Below, piece after piece: positions 27,995 through 39,570 of a stretch of 64,000 nucleotides of DNA (position 1 is the first letter of the stretch; every line of letters begins with the position of its first letter). The translations under genes were made by a program, and so were the position numbers. The notes under the pieces were generated by a model. That model ran no database searches. It had not been told where the DNA came from and worked only from the letters and a program-made list of their open reading frames with translations. Source of the DNA: Heterobilharzia americana (lineage: Eukaryota > Platyhelminthes > Trematoda > Strigeidida > Schistosomatidae); assembly GCA_944470555.2 (NCBI GenBank), contig OX104134.1:113888701-113952700 (forward strand), given 5' to 3'.

Positions 27995-30900
27995 CAGATG
28001 GCTGCTACATTGACGTGGTAATTGGGCCTATATATCACGATAACTCAACGAGCTATACTGGTGGAACGCTTCTTCCCTAGAGGTCCCACCATACCAGAAA
28101 AGTCCTTGGGATAGTGGTTAGACAAAAAGATGCATTATGGTGGCTTAGATCAGTCGTCAGTAGTAATCCAAAACCACAGGATGTATGTCGGACTACATCT
28201 TCCATAACTCAGACCAATTGTCGCGACATCAAAAAGGTTGTACGTGACCGACATCAAGCAGATGTCCGACGGGCCCTATAGTTACGCACTAGCCTCTCTT
28301 TTGCGGGTACCTCAAGAAGACCCAGCCTTCCACAGTGTGAACAGTCGGGGAATGTAAACCGCCCTTACAACTCTATCACCAATCAAGTTCCCTCATACCA
28401 CTATCCACCTCCCTTATCTAACCTTCACGTCTCTCACTTAACAATCCTACATCATCTTCAATTTTTTCTAGCTCTATAGCCTTCGACAACGATCTGAGTC
28501 CACAGAAAAGCATCTTTGGTCTCCTTAAACCATTCTCCAAACTATACATTGGAGCCTTCAATGTTCGCATTCTCCATCAAACTGGTCAACAAGCTTCATT
28601 GAATAAAACTCTAGCAATTCGGGCAATGGGTGTGTGCTGTGTTTGTGAGAAGTCAGATGCTTACACACCCACTGACTGTAGTTCGGATGAAATGAAGGAC
28701 GAAATCTACCGAAAACTATCTAGCCTCCTGAAAACTAAACGTTCAGACGTGGTGGTTGTTGCAGGTGATTTCAATAAACAATTGGATAGGCTGAGTCAGC
28801 AGTAAAGCACTTAAGTGGCAGTCGCTATCCCGGCTGAACGAGCAGACAAAGAACGCCTACTGTAACTGTGCTTAGATAATCATTAATTTTTATCACAAAC
28901 TTCAGACATAAAAAGGACATTCTCTGACATGGCGAGCTGAGAGAGATGAACTCATAGATCACATTGCTACCAGTCATCTCTAGAGAGGGTCAATGGAAGA
29001 CAACCTCTCCTTCTGAAGCACGTATTTGAAAAGGGACCAGCTGATAGTTCGAGTCCCCATATGTTTCTGGTTCAATGGACGTAGAAAAACGTTAGCGATA
29101 AAACAACTGCCAGTGCAGCTCGACAGCGAAAGCAATAAGGTCGCTTTCAGTGAGAAATTGAATAAGCAGTTATCGGAACAAAACACTATCACGCATTCAG
29201 AATAAGCTCGGTGTCATTTCCAGTCTCATGCGAAAACGGTTTTGAAGATCGTAGCCGACTCCCAAAAAGTGATTAAAAAGAGCCAGTGGATATCAGAAGC
29301 TTCAGAATTAATAGATGCACGCGAACGCATCCCTGCATTCTTTGAACACAATGAAGAGCGAATGCAACTCAAATGTAGACTGACAAAAGTCTACACAATG
29401 ACCACTAACAGTGGTGGGCAGCGAAGGCTGAAGAGATAAAGAAGACAGCAGGGATAGGCGACAGCAGACAATTCTCTAGATTGGAAACGTCAATAATGGT
29501 TAGTGAGGCCATACCTTAGAATGACGGATCTGCGATTCACTCGCAGGGGAGATGACTGGAACGATAGGCAGAACACTTCGAGGAGCAGTTTAACTGGTCT
29601 CCAGCCACCATTACGTTCCCCGCTATTCAGTCGGATCCTCAATGGAACACTGAGATTGGCCCCAAACACTTGCAGAAGTCGAGAAAACTGTAGATAAATT
29701 GAAACGAGGAAGGGCAGCGGGACAAGGTGGACTACCTGCTGAGGTATACAAAAATGGTGGTAGAGTGCACTTGGTCGAGCGTTAATTAGTATATAGGAAT
29801 CAAATACGATCCCCTTTGACTGGTCTGAATCACTGATTATTCCAGTGTTCAAGAAAGGCGATAACCCCTTTTATGATAATCACAAAGGAATCAGTCTGAT
29901 GAACATGGTGTCCAAGATCCTAGGTTCTATAATTCTTCGACGCCTGAGTGGAGCTCGAGAACAGCAAGCCCGATAAAACCAGGCAGGCAGACTTTAAACC
30001 TGTACATGGGTGTATCGACCAAAAAATCCACACTCTGCCGACTTCTGCAACACATGCACGCTTACCAAAGCCTGATAATAGTTGCATTTCTCGATATGAA
30101 GGAAGCGGCATTTGACTCCGGTAATCGAGAAGTCTTATGGCAATGTCTCTTGTTGAAAGGGGGTATCGAGTAAGTATATCACATTATTGAAGGTTCTCTA
30201 CTCGAACACTTGTGGGCGTGTTAGAGCCTATGGTGAGATGTCCAGGGAGGTATGCTCATCCAGTGGTATGCATCAAAGATGTCAACTCTCTCCATTCTTA
30301 TTCAATTTTATCATAGATATTCTTATGGAGGTTGACAATAGCCACATGGAGGTCTCCCTCACATCACCTGATTACGCAGACGTTGACCTAATCGCGGGAG
30401 GATTTTCGCAGTCCGGTCTGTTCTACTGCATGGCTGTGAAACATGGCCATTGAAGGTGGGAGACATGAGAAGGCTTCAGGTGTTTGACCACAGTTACCTT
30501 CGTAGTATAGGCCGTATTCCGTGGTGTCACCGTGTGAGTAACGCAGACGTCAGGCATAGAGTTCTAGAGAGAAGAGGTAAGTCAGTTGACGAAGTTATGA
30601 ACTTTCATCGACTGAGATGGTTGGGACATGTATTACGTAGCCCTAGTTTCCGATTGCCCCATCACACAATGTTGGCTGAAGTATTTCCAGGCTGGAAAGA
30701 GGCCCGAGGTAGCCAGACTAAAACATGGCACCAATGTATGAAGTCCTTCGCTGTTGTTTTGAGCCATGTGGGTCGATGCAGACTAGCTGGTTGGGGTGCA
30801 CGAGACAAGAGGAACCAGTGGTTGGCGATTCTAGGTGATATGGCTCAGAACTGATGTCAGTGGCGCAGATGTGTACACACATTATCCTCATGTTAACGAC

Positions 30901-31057
30901 GCTATACCGAATCTTACCATTTTTTCTTTCAGTACTTTATATTCCTTTTGAGTGAATTTCTTATCTTCATCTTGCGCCTCAGTGCCTTTTTACTTGATAT
31001 AATGATATGAGGTGTGGCAAGTCATACCGTTACGCAGTGATGCCTGGTCCTGTGTTG
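27995..31057 (+). mobile_element. SR2-like RTE element with internal deletions
   Basis: Leader 27995-28540. The endonuclease starts with LYIGAFNVRILHQTGQQASL (28540-28600) but jumps from VCCVCEKSD to AYTPTDCSSDE, so the middle of the domain is missing; AGDFNKQLDRLSQ is at 28760. Then EDNLSF-like and RRKTLAIKQLPVQL (29000-29130), the AGQGGLPAEVYKNGG linker (about 29715), VAFLDMKEAAFDSGNREVLW (about 30090), and an RT core deleted between about 30262 and 30405, so no YADD remains. The C-terminal domain 30450-30854 is the same 134 residues as in 23943-25241. It cannot be autonomous. Confidence 0.82.
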
Positions 31058-31369
31058 ATTTGGATGGATGATCAACTGAACTGAATTTGAACTTGCAACT
31101 GTACCACTGAGCTGATTGTCAACGCTGATGAGCCAAACACTATCGTTTGGAAGTAACTGCAGAAATACCTCGTATGCCACTGTCGCACATAATACATACT
31201 CTATAAACCATGGGGACAGTTGCTATGTTGAACAGAAACTCATCAGAAGTCCAAGATAGGCAGCTGAACTTTATTGTTACGCGTGAGTAGAACGGTTGTT
31301 ATGGCAGACCTTAATCCTATTCGAGATGATTCGGTATATGTATCTCACAGTGAAACAAGGATATTTACT

Positions 31370-31770
31370 GGATTATGCTTTGGAAACAACTTACTGTCCA
31401 TAGCCATATCAGGATAAATACAGAACCTTGGAAAACCGTTACCAGGGTTACAAATCTCTTGACTTCTTTGTGATGAGTGGTAGAACTTTTCATATGTGAG
31501 ACAGGCGCTCAGTCACTCTTGTTGCATGCATTTGTTGATTGGAAAATTAAACATAAACAAGGATTCGGTTGTCAATCCTTCGCTCCACCCCACTAAGTTG
31601 GTTCTAACAGTACTGAAGGAACTGGGTGCAGATAAATCTTTAGCTACTGCTCAGGCGAATAAGGGGAATACTGTAGTAATACTTGACAAAGAGCCAGCAC
31701 AAGCAATACGTTTCGGCCAGTTCATAGAACGGTCTACGCGCCAGATGAATTACCTGTTCTGCCTAGGACA
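31370..31770 (+). pseudogene. Penelope-like element, N-terminal fragment
   Basis: LNINKDSVVNPSLHPTKLVL then QANKGNTVVILDKEPAQA matches the start of Penelope-like RT proteins (ADKGNxVVILDK). It is homologous to 58740-59010 in both coding and upstream DNA (ACTGTCCATAGCCATATCA). The rest of the element is absent. Confidence 0.6.
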
Positions 31771-33189
31771 CTACGCCTAAGCTTTTCTTTAGTCATTTGG
31801 TGGCTCCATGTAGTATGACCAATGGGATTAAATTAACAGTGGTCGAATATCTAAGACGCTTTCGTATCAGCGTCACAGCCATAGAGTATGACAGTCAGTG
31901 CTGTGTGGTAGATCGATCCTTAAAGTGCAGTTAGATATCTTGCAAACTATACAACTGGTTTAACTTCCTAAAGGCTAGCATTGACCTTCATATGATGTCA
32001 CTGATTATGATTACTTATCTAGATTTTAAGTATTACTAAATTGTGCTAGCTTCCTAACTGTCCAGCTAGAAAGACTCGGAAGACACTGAAGTTTCGAAGA
32101 GAGTGAGCGTCAAGTTTAAACAAGATTATCAGCATACTAACCAGTAATTTTGTTCAATATTTTCGAGGGGAAGCTCGGATAACCGACAGCAATAATATGC
32201 GCCGACTATACGCCTACGTAAGTTGATCCCTTATACAGAACGCAAGGTTAAACAAGGGAGAAGAGTGATACACTTATGCATCAAGTGCCGAATATTACCA
32301 AAAGATTAGAAAAGCGATCATTGTTTCTGGTTATAAAGTGCCGCAGGAACGACTTTGCCATAATTTTCCTTCAAATTTTCGGATTATAATAACAAGAACC
32401 ACATAAACAGTGACTCGACATTTACACTGCTCCAATCTTAAAAGTGTCCCATACGTGTTAGCAACCACAAACTAAGACAAATTCCACACAGTACCGAACA
32501 CAACTAAATAGCCCGCTTTTTCAATATCCATTATCTAATATCTGTTTACGACCTTGTGTAAGCCAGTTGATTTCTTCTTGCTCGCTTCCTGGTCTTGCGG
32601 GATGGTTCCAGATCCTTGGTGGATTTAAATGCCGTAGATCCAGCCACCCGTTTGTTATATCTCTGGTATACAGAACTGGAAGTTAGGTGTTAGTTAGTTC
32701 GCCTTGGACCATGCATAGTAAAGTTGGCTTCTTCATATGTCGGGTTGCCAGACAGTTGTTCTGACTAATCTTTAGAGGGAGTTAGAAGTAGTGAAGAGAA
32801 AACCTATGTTGGAAAATTTGTGTGAGTAAAAGGGAACGAAAAGTAAACAAATGGGATAATCTACCTACGCCCAAGTTTGGCGAAGAGGTGAACAAATGAT
32901 ATGAAGAACTTAGGTTGGTAAGTCTAACTCATGGCAGTTGGAGGGAACGAAAGGGGATTAGATGGTTACCGTCGGAAGAAAACGGGTTGTAGCGGTAAAA
33001 TAGTTGGAATGGCGTGAAAGCAGCAGATTTCTTCTGCCTAGTTCGTATTTCAGCTATATGTGGGTAGACCATTGGTCTCTGCATGATTGTCTGGCCTTTT
33101 CGTGGAGCTTTCAATGGATGGGGTGAAAAATACCTGAGCTGGTAACGCATTCCAGTTCCTGCGGACTTGGAGGGAGGAGGAATGTGAAC
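31771..33189. other. Unassigned intergenic sequence
   Basis: No supported gene or repeat. Confidence 0.4.
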
Positions 33190-33305
33190 GCACATGAGTT
33201 CTTGGACTTTAGTGGGCAATTCTCTCAGGTGGTGGCTGGTTCGAATCCTGCCGCGGTCCAGATTTTCATCTCACCTTCAGTCATCACCCAGTATCAACAA
33301 TACTA
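33190..33305 (+). mobile_element. tRNA-derived SINE, family 2 (5' part weak)
   Basis: It has the B-box GGTTCGAATCC and then GATTTTCATCTCACCTTCAG and CATCACCCAGTAT, the same tail as 11437-11545. The A-box side is decayed. It abuts the CR1 3' fragment. Confidence 0.55.
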
Positions 33306-33329
33306 GCCTGTAAAACTACGACTATCTTA

Positions 33330-33547
33330 GATAGTCAACTCGTAATTCTTTTACAGTTTCCAAGAGGATCATCATAGTAGCCACTCAGTTGTAATTCTCT
33401 GTTCCGGTGACTTGGGTTGTTCAGTGTTTTGTAGGTCATCAGCAAGTCACCCCGTAACCTTCGGTGCTTAGGAGAGTATTCGCCTAGGTCTTTCAGTCTG
33501 TCCTCATATGGTTTTCGTCGCCTACCAACGACCTCGTAGTGCATCTT
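33330..33547 (-). pseudogene. CR1-type element, 3' end (continues the copy at 34807-38668)
   Basis: The minus strand encodes KPYEDRLKDLGEYSPKHRRL and RGDLLMTYKTLNNPS, the CR1 C-terminus (YEDRLKxLxLFxLxYRRxRGDL). This is the sequence expected right after LEKVQRLAAKGVVGFKC at about 34820. A Gypsy remnant therefore splits the two parts. Confidence 0.75.
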
Positions 33548-34806
33548 CCTGACACAAAAACACAACTAGGGCTAAAATAAATGGCTAAAATTAAATTAAC
33601 TAAATAAACCTGTAGCTCGCCTACTGATGCTTAGAGTGTCTTAAGCTTTGTTTTAACGGGCGTGCATCCGAGCAGGCTTGGACAACATTCTGCGCTTCCT
33701 TAGTGCTGGTTGGCACGCACGTACACGGAGTCCCTAGATTAGCCATTCCAGCCAGATAAGTTGAATAAACTTTTCCCTCATTCATTACCATCACATTTGC
33801 TCCAGTTAAATACATAACTTCTTCAAATGTATTCCTGAACCACTCCTTTTGATTTGTGGTTCGTTATCAGTACTTACATGCAAGGTGAGGTACTGGTTAA
33901 GCAGGCACTACGGCACGTCAAGTTTAGTAGGGTTGGTCAAACGTCACGGAATAGTAAAACAAGCACCGCCACAATTGGTGAGCCCCAGTACCAAGTCTTA
34001 CTTTGTCTAGTACTTTTTTTCTTATCCTGCGTTGATTTGTTCGGCCTAATTTTGTTTTTGGCATGGTCTTGAGCTTTTTATTGCATTCCCCGTTGGTTAT
34101 TTTTGTATTATAGCTTTCTTATTACCAACTTCATGACTCGTCAAACCCTCTATCGATGGTTGACAACAGCTCGACGGAGCAGATGGCCATAACCCTTCAG
34201 CTTCCCACCTTCAGCTTACCGGAAAATTCGATCGAAGATGTCTCAGACGTGCTAGACGACCAAGCACCGGAACCCGTACGATCGCCTCAAAACCGCCCTC
34301 ATCAAATGCGTTGCACTCACTGACCAGCAGAAGGTACAAGAACTTTTCAGGGATGTGCATCTTGGCTATTGTAAGCCGACAACACTGCTTCGTCAGATGA
34401 AACAGTTGGTTGCAGCTCTCAATATTTATGAAGCATTTCTCAGCCAACCGTGGTTATAGAGGTTGTAGAGCCCAACACCAGTATCTCAGCCGCATCGTCT
34501 ACTGCCACTGATTCGTCCGAAAACTCCTGCCCCCCCCCTTGACGTTTTAGCTCACACCTCGAGGTTGTATGGGGAATTTTGCTTTAGCAGGAAAGAAATG
34601 CAGCCTAGGAGTTCTTCCAATGACCGCACGCCTTACCTTCGCAAAAGATCTGCCTCCCGTACCGGTAACAGGTGTTCCGAATCGCGACAATCCCAACCCA
34701 GGCTGTGCTGGTACCATAAAAGTCACGGTGCTAATGACAAAAGGTGCACTCGACCTTGCGTCATCTAGTCGAGTAGGGTTGATCAAACGTCACGCAATAT
34801 TAACAC
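33548..34806 (+). mobile_element. Gypsy LTR-retrotransposon remnant (CsRn1/Boudicca type)
   Basis: It begins near TGACAC at 33548 and ends near TTAACA at 34806. A block, AGTAGGGTTGRTCAAACGTC, occurs near 33930 and again near 34775 on either side of gag, as expected for LTR ends. After the first block comes ATTGGTGAGCCCC (about 33980), resembling a primer-binding site. Only gag is left; protease, RT, RNase H and integrase are gone. It sits inside a CR1 element. Confidence 0.65.
34130..34770 (+). pseudogene. Gypsy gag with CHCC zinc motif (broken)
   Basis: In changing frames the strand reads RLKTALIKCVALTDQQKVQE, LGYCKPTTLLRQMKQLVAA and finally CWYHKSHGANDKRCTRPC, a C-x3-H-x7-C-x3-C box. The CHCC type of nucleocapsid motif is characteristic of the CsRn1 clade, including schistosome Boudicca. 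Several stops interrupt it. The nucleocapsid box is directly followed by LTR-like sequence, so pol has been deleted. Confidence 0.75.
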
Positions 34807-34864
34807 TTGAACCCTACAACCCCTTTTGCAGCTAGCCTCTGAACCTTCTCCAGTAGGTTCGTGC

Positions 34865-35700
34865 CTATTTTAAGTTAAGCGAAGACATTATGGACCTCCA
34901 AGTGGGGTCGAATGTGAGTCCTGTAGAGCTTCGGAGAGAGCCCTGGGGTAAGGGCACCCAGTTGTCTGCGCACAAAGTGCAGTGCACGTTTGCTTTTGAG
35001 GCGTCACCTGAGTAACTGGAACTGGCGTCCAGTTTCTCCGTTGCCGTTAAACCCAGGTCTTTTTCTGATGTGGTATGGGCTAGACGTGAACCACAGAGAT
35101 AGTAGGATACTTTCTGGGGATCAGGAGTGCGGAAAAACATGGACCGGCGCTTATCCAGGCTAAACACCAGTTGGTTATTTGTTGCCCATTCCTCTTGTGT
35201 TTTGAGGTCGTTCTGTAATGCACTCGATTCCGCTTCGCAAGTTACTGCCCTCCATAACTTGGCATCATCAGCGTAGAGGAGAATCGGAGGGCTAATATGC
35301 AGCGGTAGGTAGGAGCAACAATGAACCAAGGGTTCCTCCTTGTGAGACTCCCGATGATGGTGTTCACCAAGTTGAGTGGACCCTGTTGACTTTTGTGCAG
35401 AACTCCCTACCGTCTAAATAGCTCTGCAGCCACGATAGCACCCAGCCGCGAATACCTAACCCAGCTATTTCGTGCAGTAGGATGGTGTATGGGACAGCGT
35501 CAAAGGCCTCGGTGAAATCCAGAAAAATGTCATGGGCCGGGACCCCGTGATCCCAGCATGCTGCCCGGCGATCATCAGCCGTTAAAAGGTTGGGGGCACG
35601 GGACCCACCCTTTCGGAAGCCATGTTCAACGTCAATGAGCGCCGGCCTTGTGTCCAGATGACCTTTGATGCGGTCGTCTGTCACACTTCCCTAACTTTTG
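34865..35700 (-). pseudogene. CR1-type reverse transcriptase (broken)
   Basis: Two adjoining frames carry the RT palm: VEHGFRKGGSRAPNLL, FLDFTEAFDAVPYTILLHEI and SWLQSYLDGREF in one, then LLYADDAKLWRAVTCEAESS in the next. YADD is the catalytic pair. The junction between them has lost or scrambled motif B. Confidence 0.85.
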
Positions 35701-38191
35701 ATATTACTGGTAGAAGTGCTATGAGTCCATAACATTCTGGTTTCTGCCTGTCTCCTCCTTTGGAGATTGGGGAGAGGACAGCCCGTTTCCACCCTCCTTG
35801 GGAGCTCACGTTCGTCGAAGGCGTGTTGGAAGAGACTGCAGAGCGAGCCACTTAAGCAACTTGCACACTCTTTCAACACAGATGGATTTTCTCGCGCTTA
35901 GCCTTGATGGCTTGTCGAGAACTGCAGCACGAGTCATCTGTAACTCTGCAGCGTCGGATAACTTTGGGGGCTGTCTGGGCAGTAGGTATAGATGTTTTCC
36001 CGATGGAATACTGAGCTGTGCGTCAAATGTGGCGCTTAACATTTCTGCCATCTCCTGTCCAGAGAAGTTTTCTCCGTTCGGAGGTTTTATGACGCATGCC
36101 CCTTGGCTTGCTGATTTTCTCTTTGCCATGAATCGGTATAGGTTTTTGGGGTTTACCTCAAGGAGAATGAACCAGAAGGATCTCCTGCCCCCCCGCAACC
36201 TGATGTTGCTACGATTTCATGGTGCCATAAATGCGTCGTGATCGTTCTTCTCTCTGGACAGTCCTCACTTGTATCATGCCCTTCTCTTGGCTTTTGATAG
36301 GCTCCCAGTGCCTCGCTTTAGCCATGAGGTCCGCTATCTGGGTGTTGTTACCACCAGAAAAACGTTTTGCTAGATCGCCGCCTTAGTGATACATCCTACC
36401 GGCCCCCAGTGTTGGTCAACCGATAAAGAGCACCAGTCTACTGGCCATAGAGCTCTCGGTAGGCTTTGGTCCATCCGTTCACGGTTTATCCTGCTGCAGC
36501 AGAGGTAGGGACCAGGTCCGTCCCACTGATTCACTGATTGCCAAATCAAACACTACGGCAGCATGGTCGCTGCCTCCAGGAGGAGTTTGGACCTGGACGT
36601 TTTCAACCAGAAGGTGATCACAGGTCAGCAGTTAATCCGGCTTAGATGGTTTACCATCTGACCCTCAGCGGGTGTCGTCGCCAATTTTTTCGTGCAGTTC
36701 AGCCACTTTGATGGTATTCCTCCGACTGGGCACTTGGTGTGTTCGACCGTGAAGTGGCACCAGATAGAGTCTGGGAGCCCTGTTGGTACAGTGTCAGTGG
36801 TTAGATCACTTTAGAGCCAACTATTCACGTATATTGCAACCCCCCGCCCCTGTACTCCCTGTCCCTCCTGAACAGAAGCATGTCATCTGTGTTAAATTCG
36901 GTTTCACTAATGTCCAGTGGTCACCATGTTTTCGTTGGTCTTGTGACTTAAGGGACAAGGTCGGAACAGAGGGATCGCGGCCCTGACGTGTTACTCCGGA
37001 GTACTCTCACGTTGCTGCAAAGAAACTTGGAAGTGCTCCTCATAGCGCGAGATGTCCCTGGGTTAACTAGTGGCAAAGGTTTGGATGTGAGGATTTCCAC
37101 TGACTGGCCAGTTCCGTTGGAACCGGCCCGGGTCGATTGGTGCAATCGGTATCATGTAGGGGCTGCCGATCTGACCCTCAGCTTGTTGGTTTGGGGTGAT
37201 GGTGGCTCGAGCAGTGAGAGCGGCGGCTGTCTGTTATTGTCTCAGTGTTCTCGGCCCGCCTTCACAGCAGCGAACACTCCCGCTTATGGTGCCCTTGGCC
37301 TTATACCGCGTCTCTAGCACTCTGGTAAGAACTTCTGGGTGTTCGAAGTTGACAACCTGTAGTCCACGTGAGGTTATAGTTGTCAGATGCCAGAGCCGCG
37401 GCAGTCTGCCGAGTGCCACTGCCCCAACATCACTCAGCCCCATCCGAGCTGATAACCACTCACACCGTTGGACGTCGTGGGTGCACTTATAACCTGCGGT
37501 GCCGGTCGTCACTTCAGGTATAATACATGTATGACCATGGTTGTGGGCTTTGGTGAGTCAACTGCCTCTCGAGATGTCTTTCTTGACACCCATGGACGAT
37601 CTGTTGATCACCGGGGTTTGTGACAGTAAGAAGAACCTTTCAGCGTCTCTGGTTGAGCCCAGAGTCGCTCTCATTGGCGGAGGCTTCCCTGGGGGTGAAT
37701 GGGTGCTTTTGTACGGTCGAAACAGTTTTGTCCCGAAAGCACCCGGGAGTTGCACTGCGGCCTGCCAAACGTGTCCTTCTGCCCCAGAAGAATGTCATTG
37801 CAGACAGGAACGCAAAATGGAGTGGCAGAGCTAGACTGATCACTTATACCAACATTGTCCGGTCCGATAGGTGCGTTTTCGCGGATAATTCGAGCCCTGT
37901 TCCCTACCCCAACCCATTCGTTATGTTGTCCGCTGGTTGCTGCCGCTGATGTGATTCCGCGGCCTGGAGTAAATGCAGTTGCCGTTGATGTGGGCAGTGT
38001 TTTGTTAGGCTTAGAACTGCCCAGGTTTTGACCATTGGTAGGCCATTACCAAATTTCTTTGGAGGGTGAATCTCCCCCATGGTATTTGCTTGGACGGAAA
38101 CCTGCTTTTCGGTGGTTACTGGAAATTTATCAGTTACTCTAAGTAAGCCTGAAGCTAGGTGCGATCTCCAACGGCACTGTGGGCCAGTGTT

Positions 38192-38668
38192 CTAGAACCA
38201 CGTGCATGGGTGGCACGCCATAAAGGTATAGTATTGATGTGGTACTTCTCTGCCACGTCGACAGTGCACCCACCTGTTGCAGCTATCGCATTCAAACGCT
38301 GCATCACTTTTGGTTACAATGACAGCACATGTGTGGCAGTCATCGTCATGTCTTTGGGGTTTGTTCAAATGCTTTCGTCTCATTCCTTGACCTTTCCGCC
38401 TAGTGGTTCTCACTGGGGGGCCAGGATAGGTGCCAGGTGTAGCTTGGGAGCCTGCGTTTGCTTGACTAGGGACAATGACGTTTACAGAGCTGCTAGGGTT
38501 GGTGGTCCACCTGACTTCGAGTTTCGTAAGCCGTGACCCTTCGGTTGGGCTGGACATAGGCGATGCGTTCGTATCCTCTGTAGCTTTCTTCGTCACGTTT
38601 TGATGCCTCATAGCTCCAGCCCCGGTAACTACTTGGAATGAGGTGGCCGGTGACTGCGGGGAAGCCAT
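38192..38668 (-). pseudogene. CR1-type ORF1 with PHD-like zinc finger
   Basis: An intact frame of 158 codons starting MASPQSPATSFQVV. It has a Ser/Thr/Pro-rich N-terminal half, then a basic stretch (TTRRKGQGMRRKHLNK), then CHTCAVIVTKSDAAFECDSC, NRWVHCR and ACHPC, a PHD-type C2...CxxC...WVHC...CxxC pattern. CR1 ORF1 proteins often carry such a finger. It may be read as a functional ORF, but the rest of the element is broken. Confidence 0.75.
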
Positions 38669-38699
38669 ACTAGAAGTGCTTCAAAGACTTGCTTGTTTC

Positions 38700-39570
38700 G
38701 GGGGCAGCACACTTAACCACGCACATTGATGAGTAGAAGAAGATAATAACAGTTTAAATAAAAGGAGTGGAGCGATAAAATTACGGAGCAAGTAAAAAGA
38801 AGGCTTTCGACCTTACCTCTGATTGTCTGTTACCATGACCCTGTCAAATTCCAAAAAGCAACAAGTCTTGGGAGTTGAAGTTAGCGGAATGCGTTTTGCT
38901 GCAGATAGAGCAACCTGAGCTATAACGGTTGTTTGAGACAGCTAGACCAACCATACAGTTTCCGTTTGAAGCTTAATGTTGGGGATGAAGTAAGCAGTGG
39001 TATGTTCTGCAGCAAAATTGTGGCAAAAACGTTGGGTGAGGAGTTGAAAGCTCCCGTTGGAAAGTCGTGAATGCAGATTCTGTCGACATGGATGGAGACG
39101 GGAAAAAAACGCCACTACTCAAGGAGTGTGCTCCAAACAAATGGTTACAAGCAGTCCCAGTCTTTGGTGATAAGGATAGTAGGCAGTTTGGTCCACGTTA
39201 ATCTTTGAAAAAGGCATCAGTGTAAAGGTCTAGGCCCTTCTCGAGCGCGTTGGGTGAGCGTGCTGATAGTACTCGCTGAGGCGAGGAGTTTCGGCCGCCG
39301 ACTATACGATAAGAGAAATGCATATTCATGATGAGTTGATTTGATCGTGGTTTTTGGTTTTTCTTGTGATGTCCACGAAGATAAACAATCCCAGCAGGAG
39401 AGAAAGGATCTGACGTACCAGCACTGAAGTCATTATTTGGGATACAGAATGCCAGCATGAGATCACCTCACTTCCCACGGCAAGACTGGGAATAAGTTTA
39501 GCCGGTCTGGTCGCTATTCACAGGGCAGATCCGAGAGGCCTGCCACAGGGTTAGTATCTACTCTTTGAGC
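38700..39570. other. Unassigned sequence between CR1 copies
   Basis: A minus-strand frame of 86 codons (39198-39458) is not recognised. Confidence 0.4.

Larger units (their letters stand above)
34807..38668 (-). mobile_element. CR1-type non-LTR element (ORF1, endonuclease, RT), disabled
   Basis: Minus strand, 5' to 3': ORF1 38668-38192, endonuclease debris about 38000-36250 (for example SDHAAVVFDLAI-like near 36550), linker 36198-35806 (VNPKNLYRFMAKRK), RT 35684-35364 (FLDFTEAFDAVPYTILLHEI, GWVLSWLQSYLDGREF), YADD and thumb 35329-34865 (YADDAKLWR, KDLGL), then LEKVQRLAAKGVVGFKC at about 34820. The motif-B segment (usually GVPQGSVLGP) is damaged near 35340. The order is that of CR1 elements; the schistosome family name cannot be fixed. 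Confidence 0.85.

Noticed and set aside
31121..31140. CTGATGAG as a second hammerhead core
   Set aside because: No matching stem II and GAAA strand follow it.
35798..36241. 147-codon plus-strand frame as a gene
   Set aside because: It is the complement of the CR1 linker (VNPKNLYRFM) on the minus strand.
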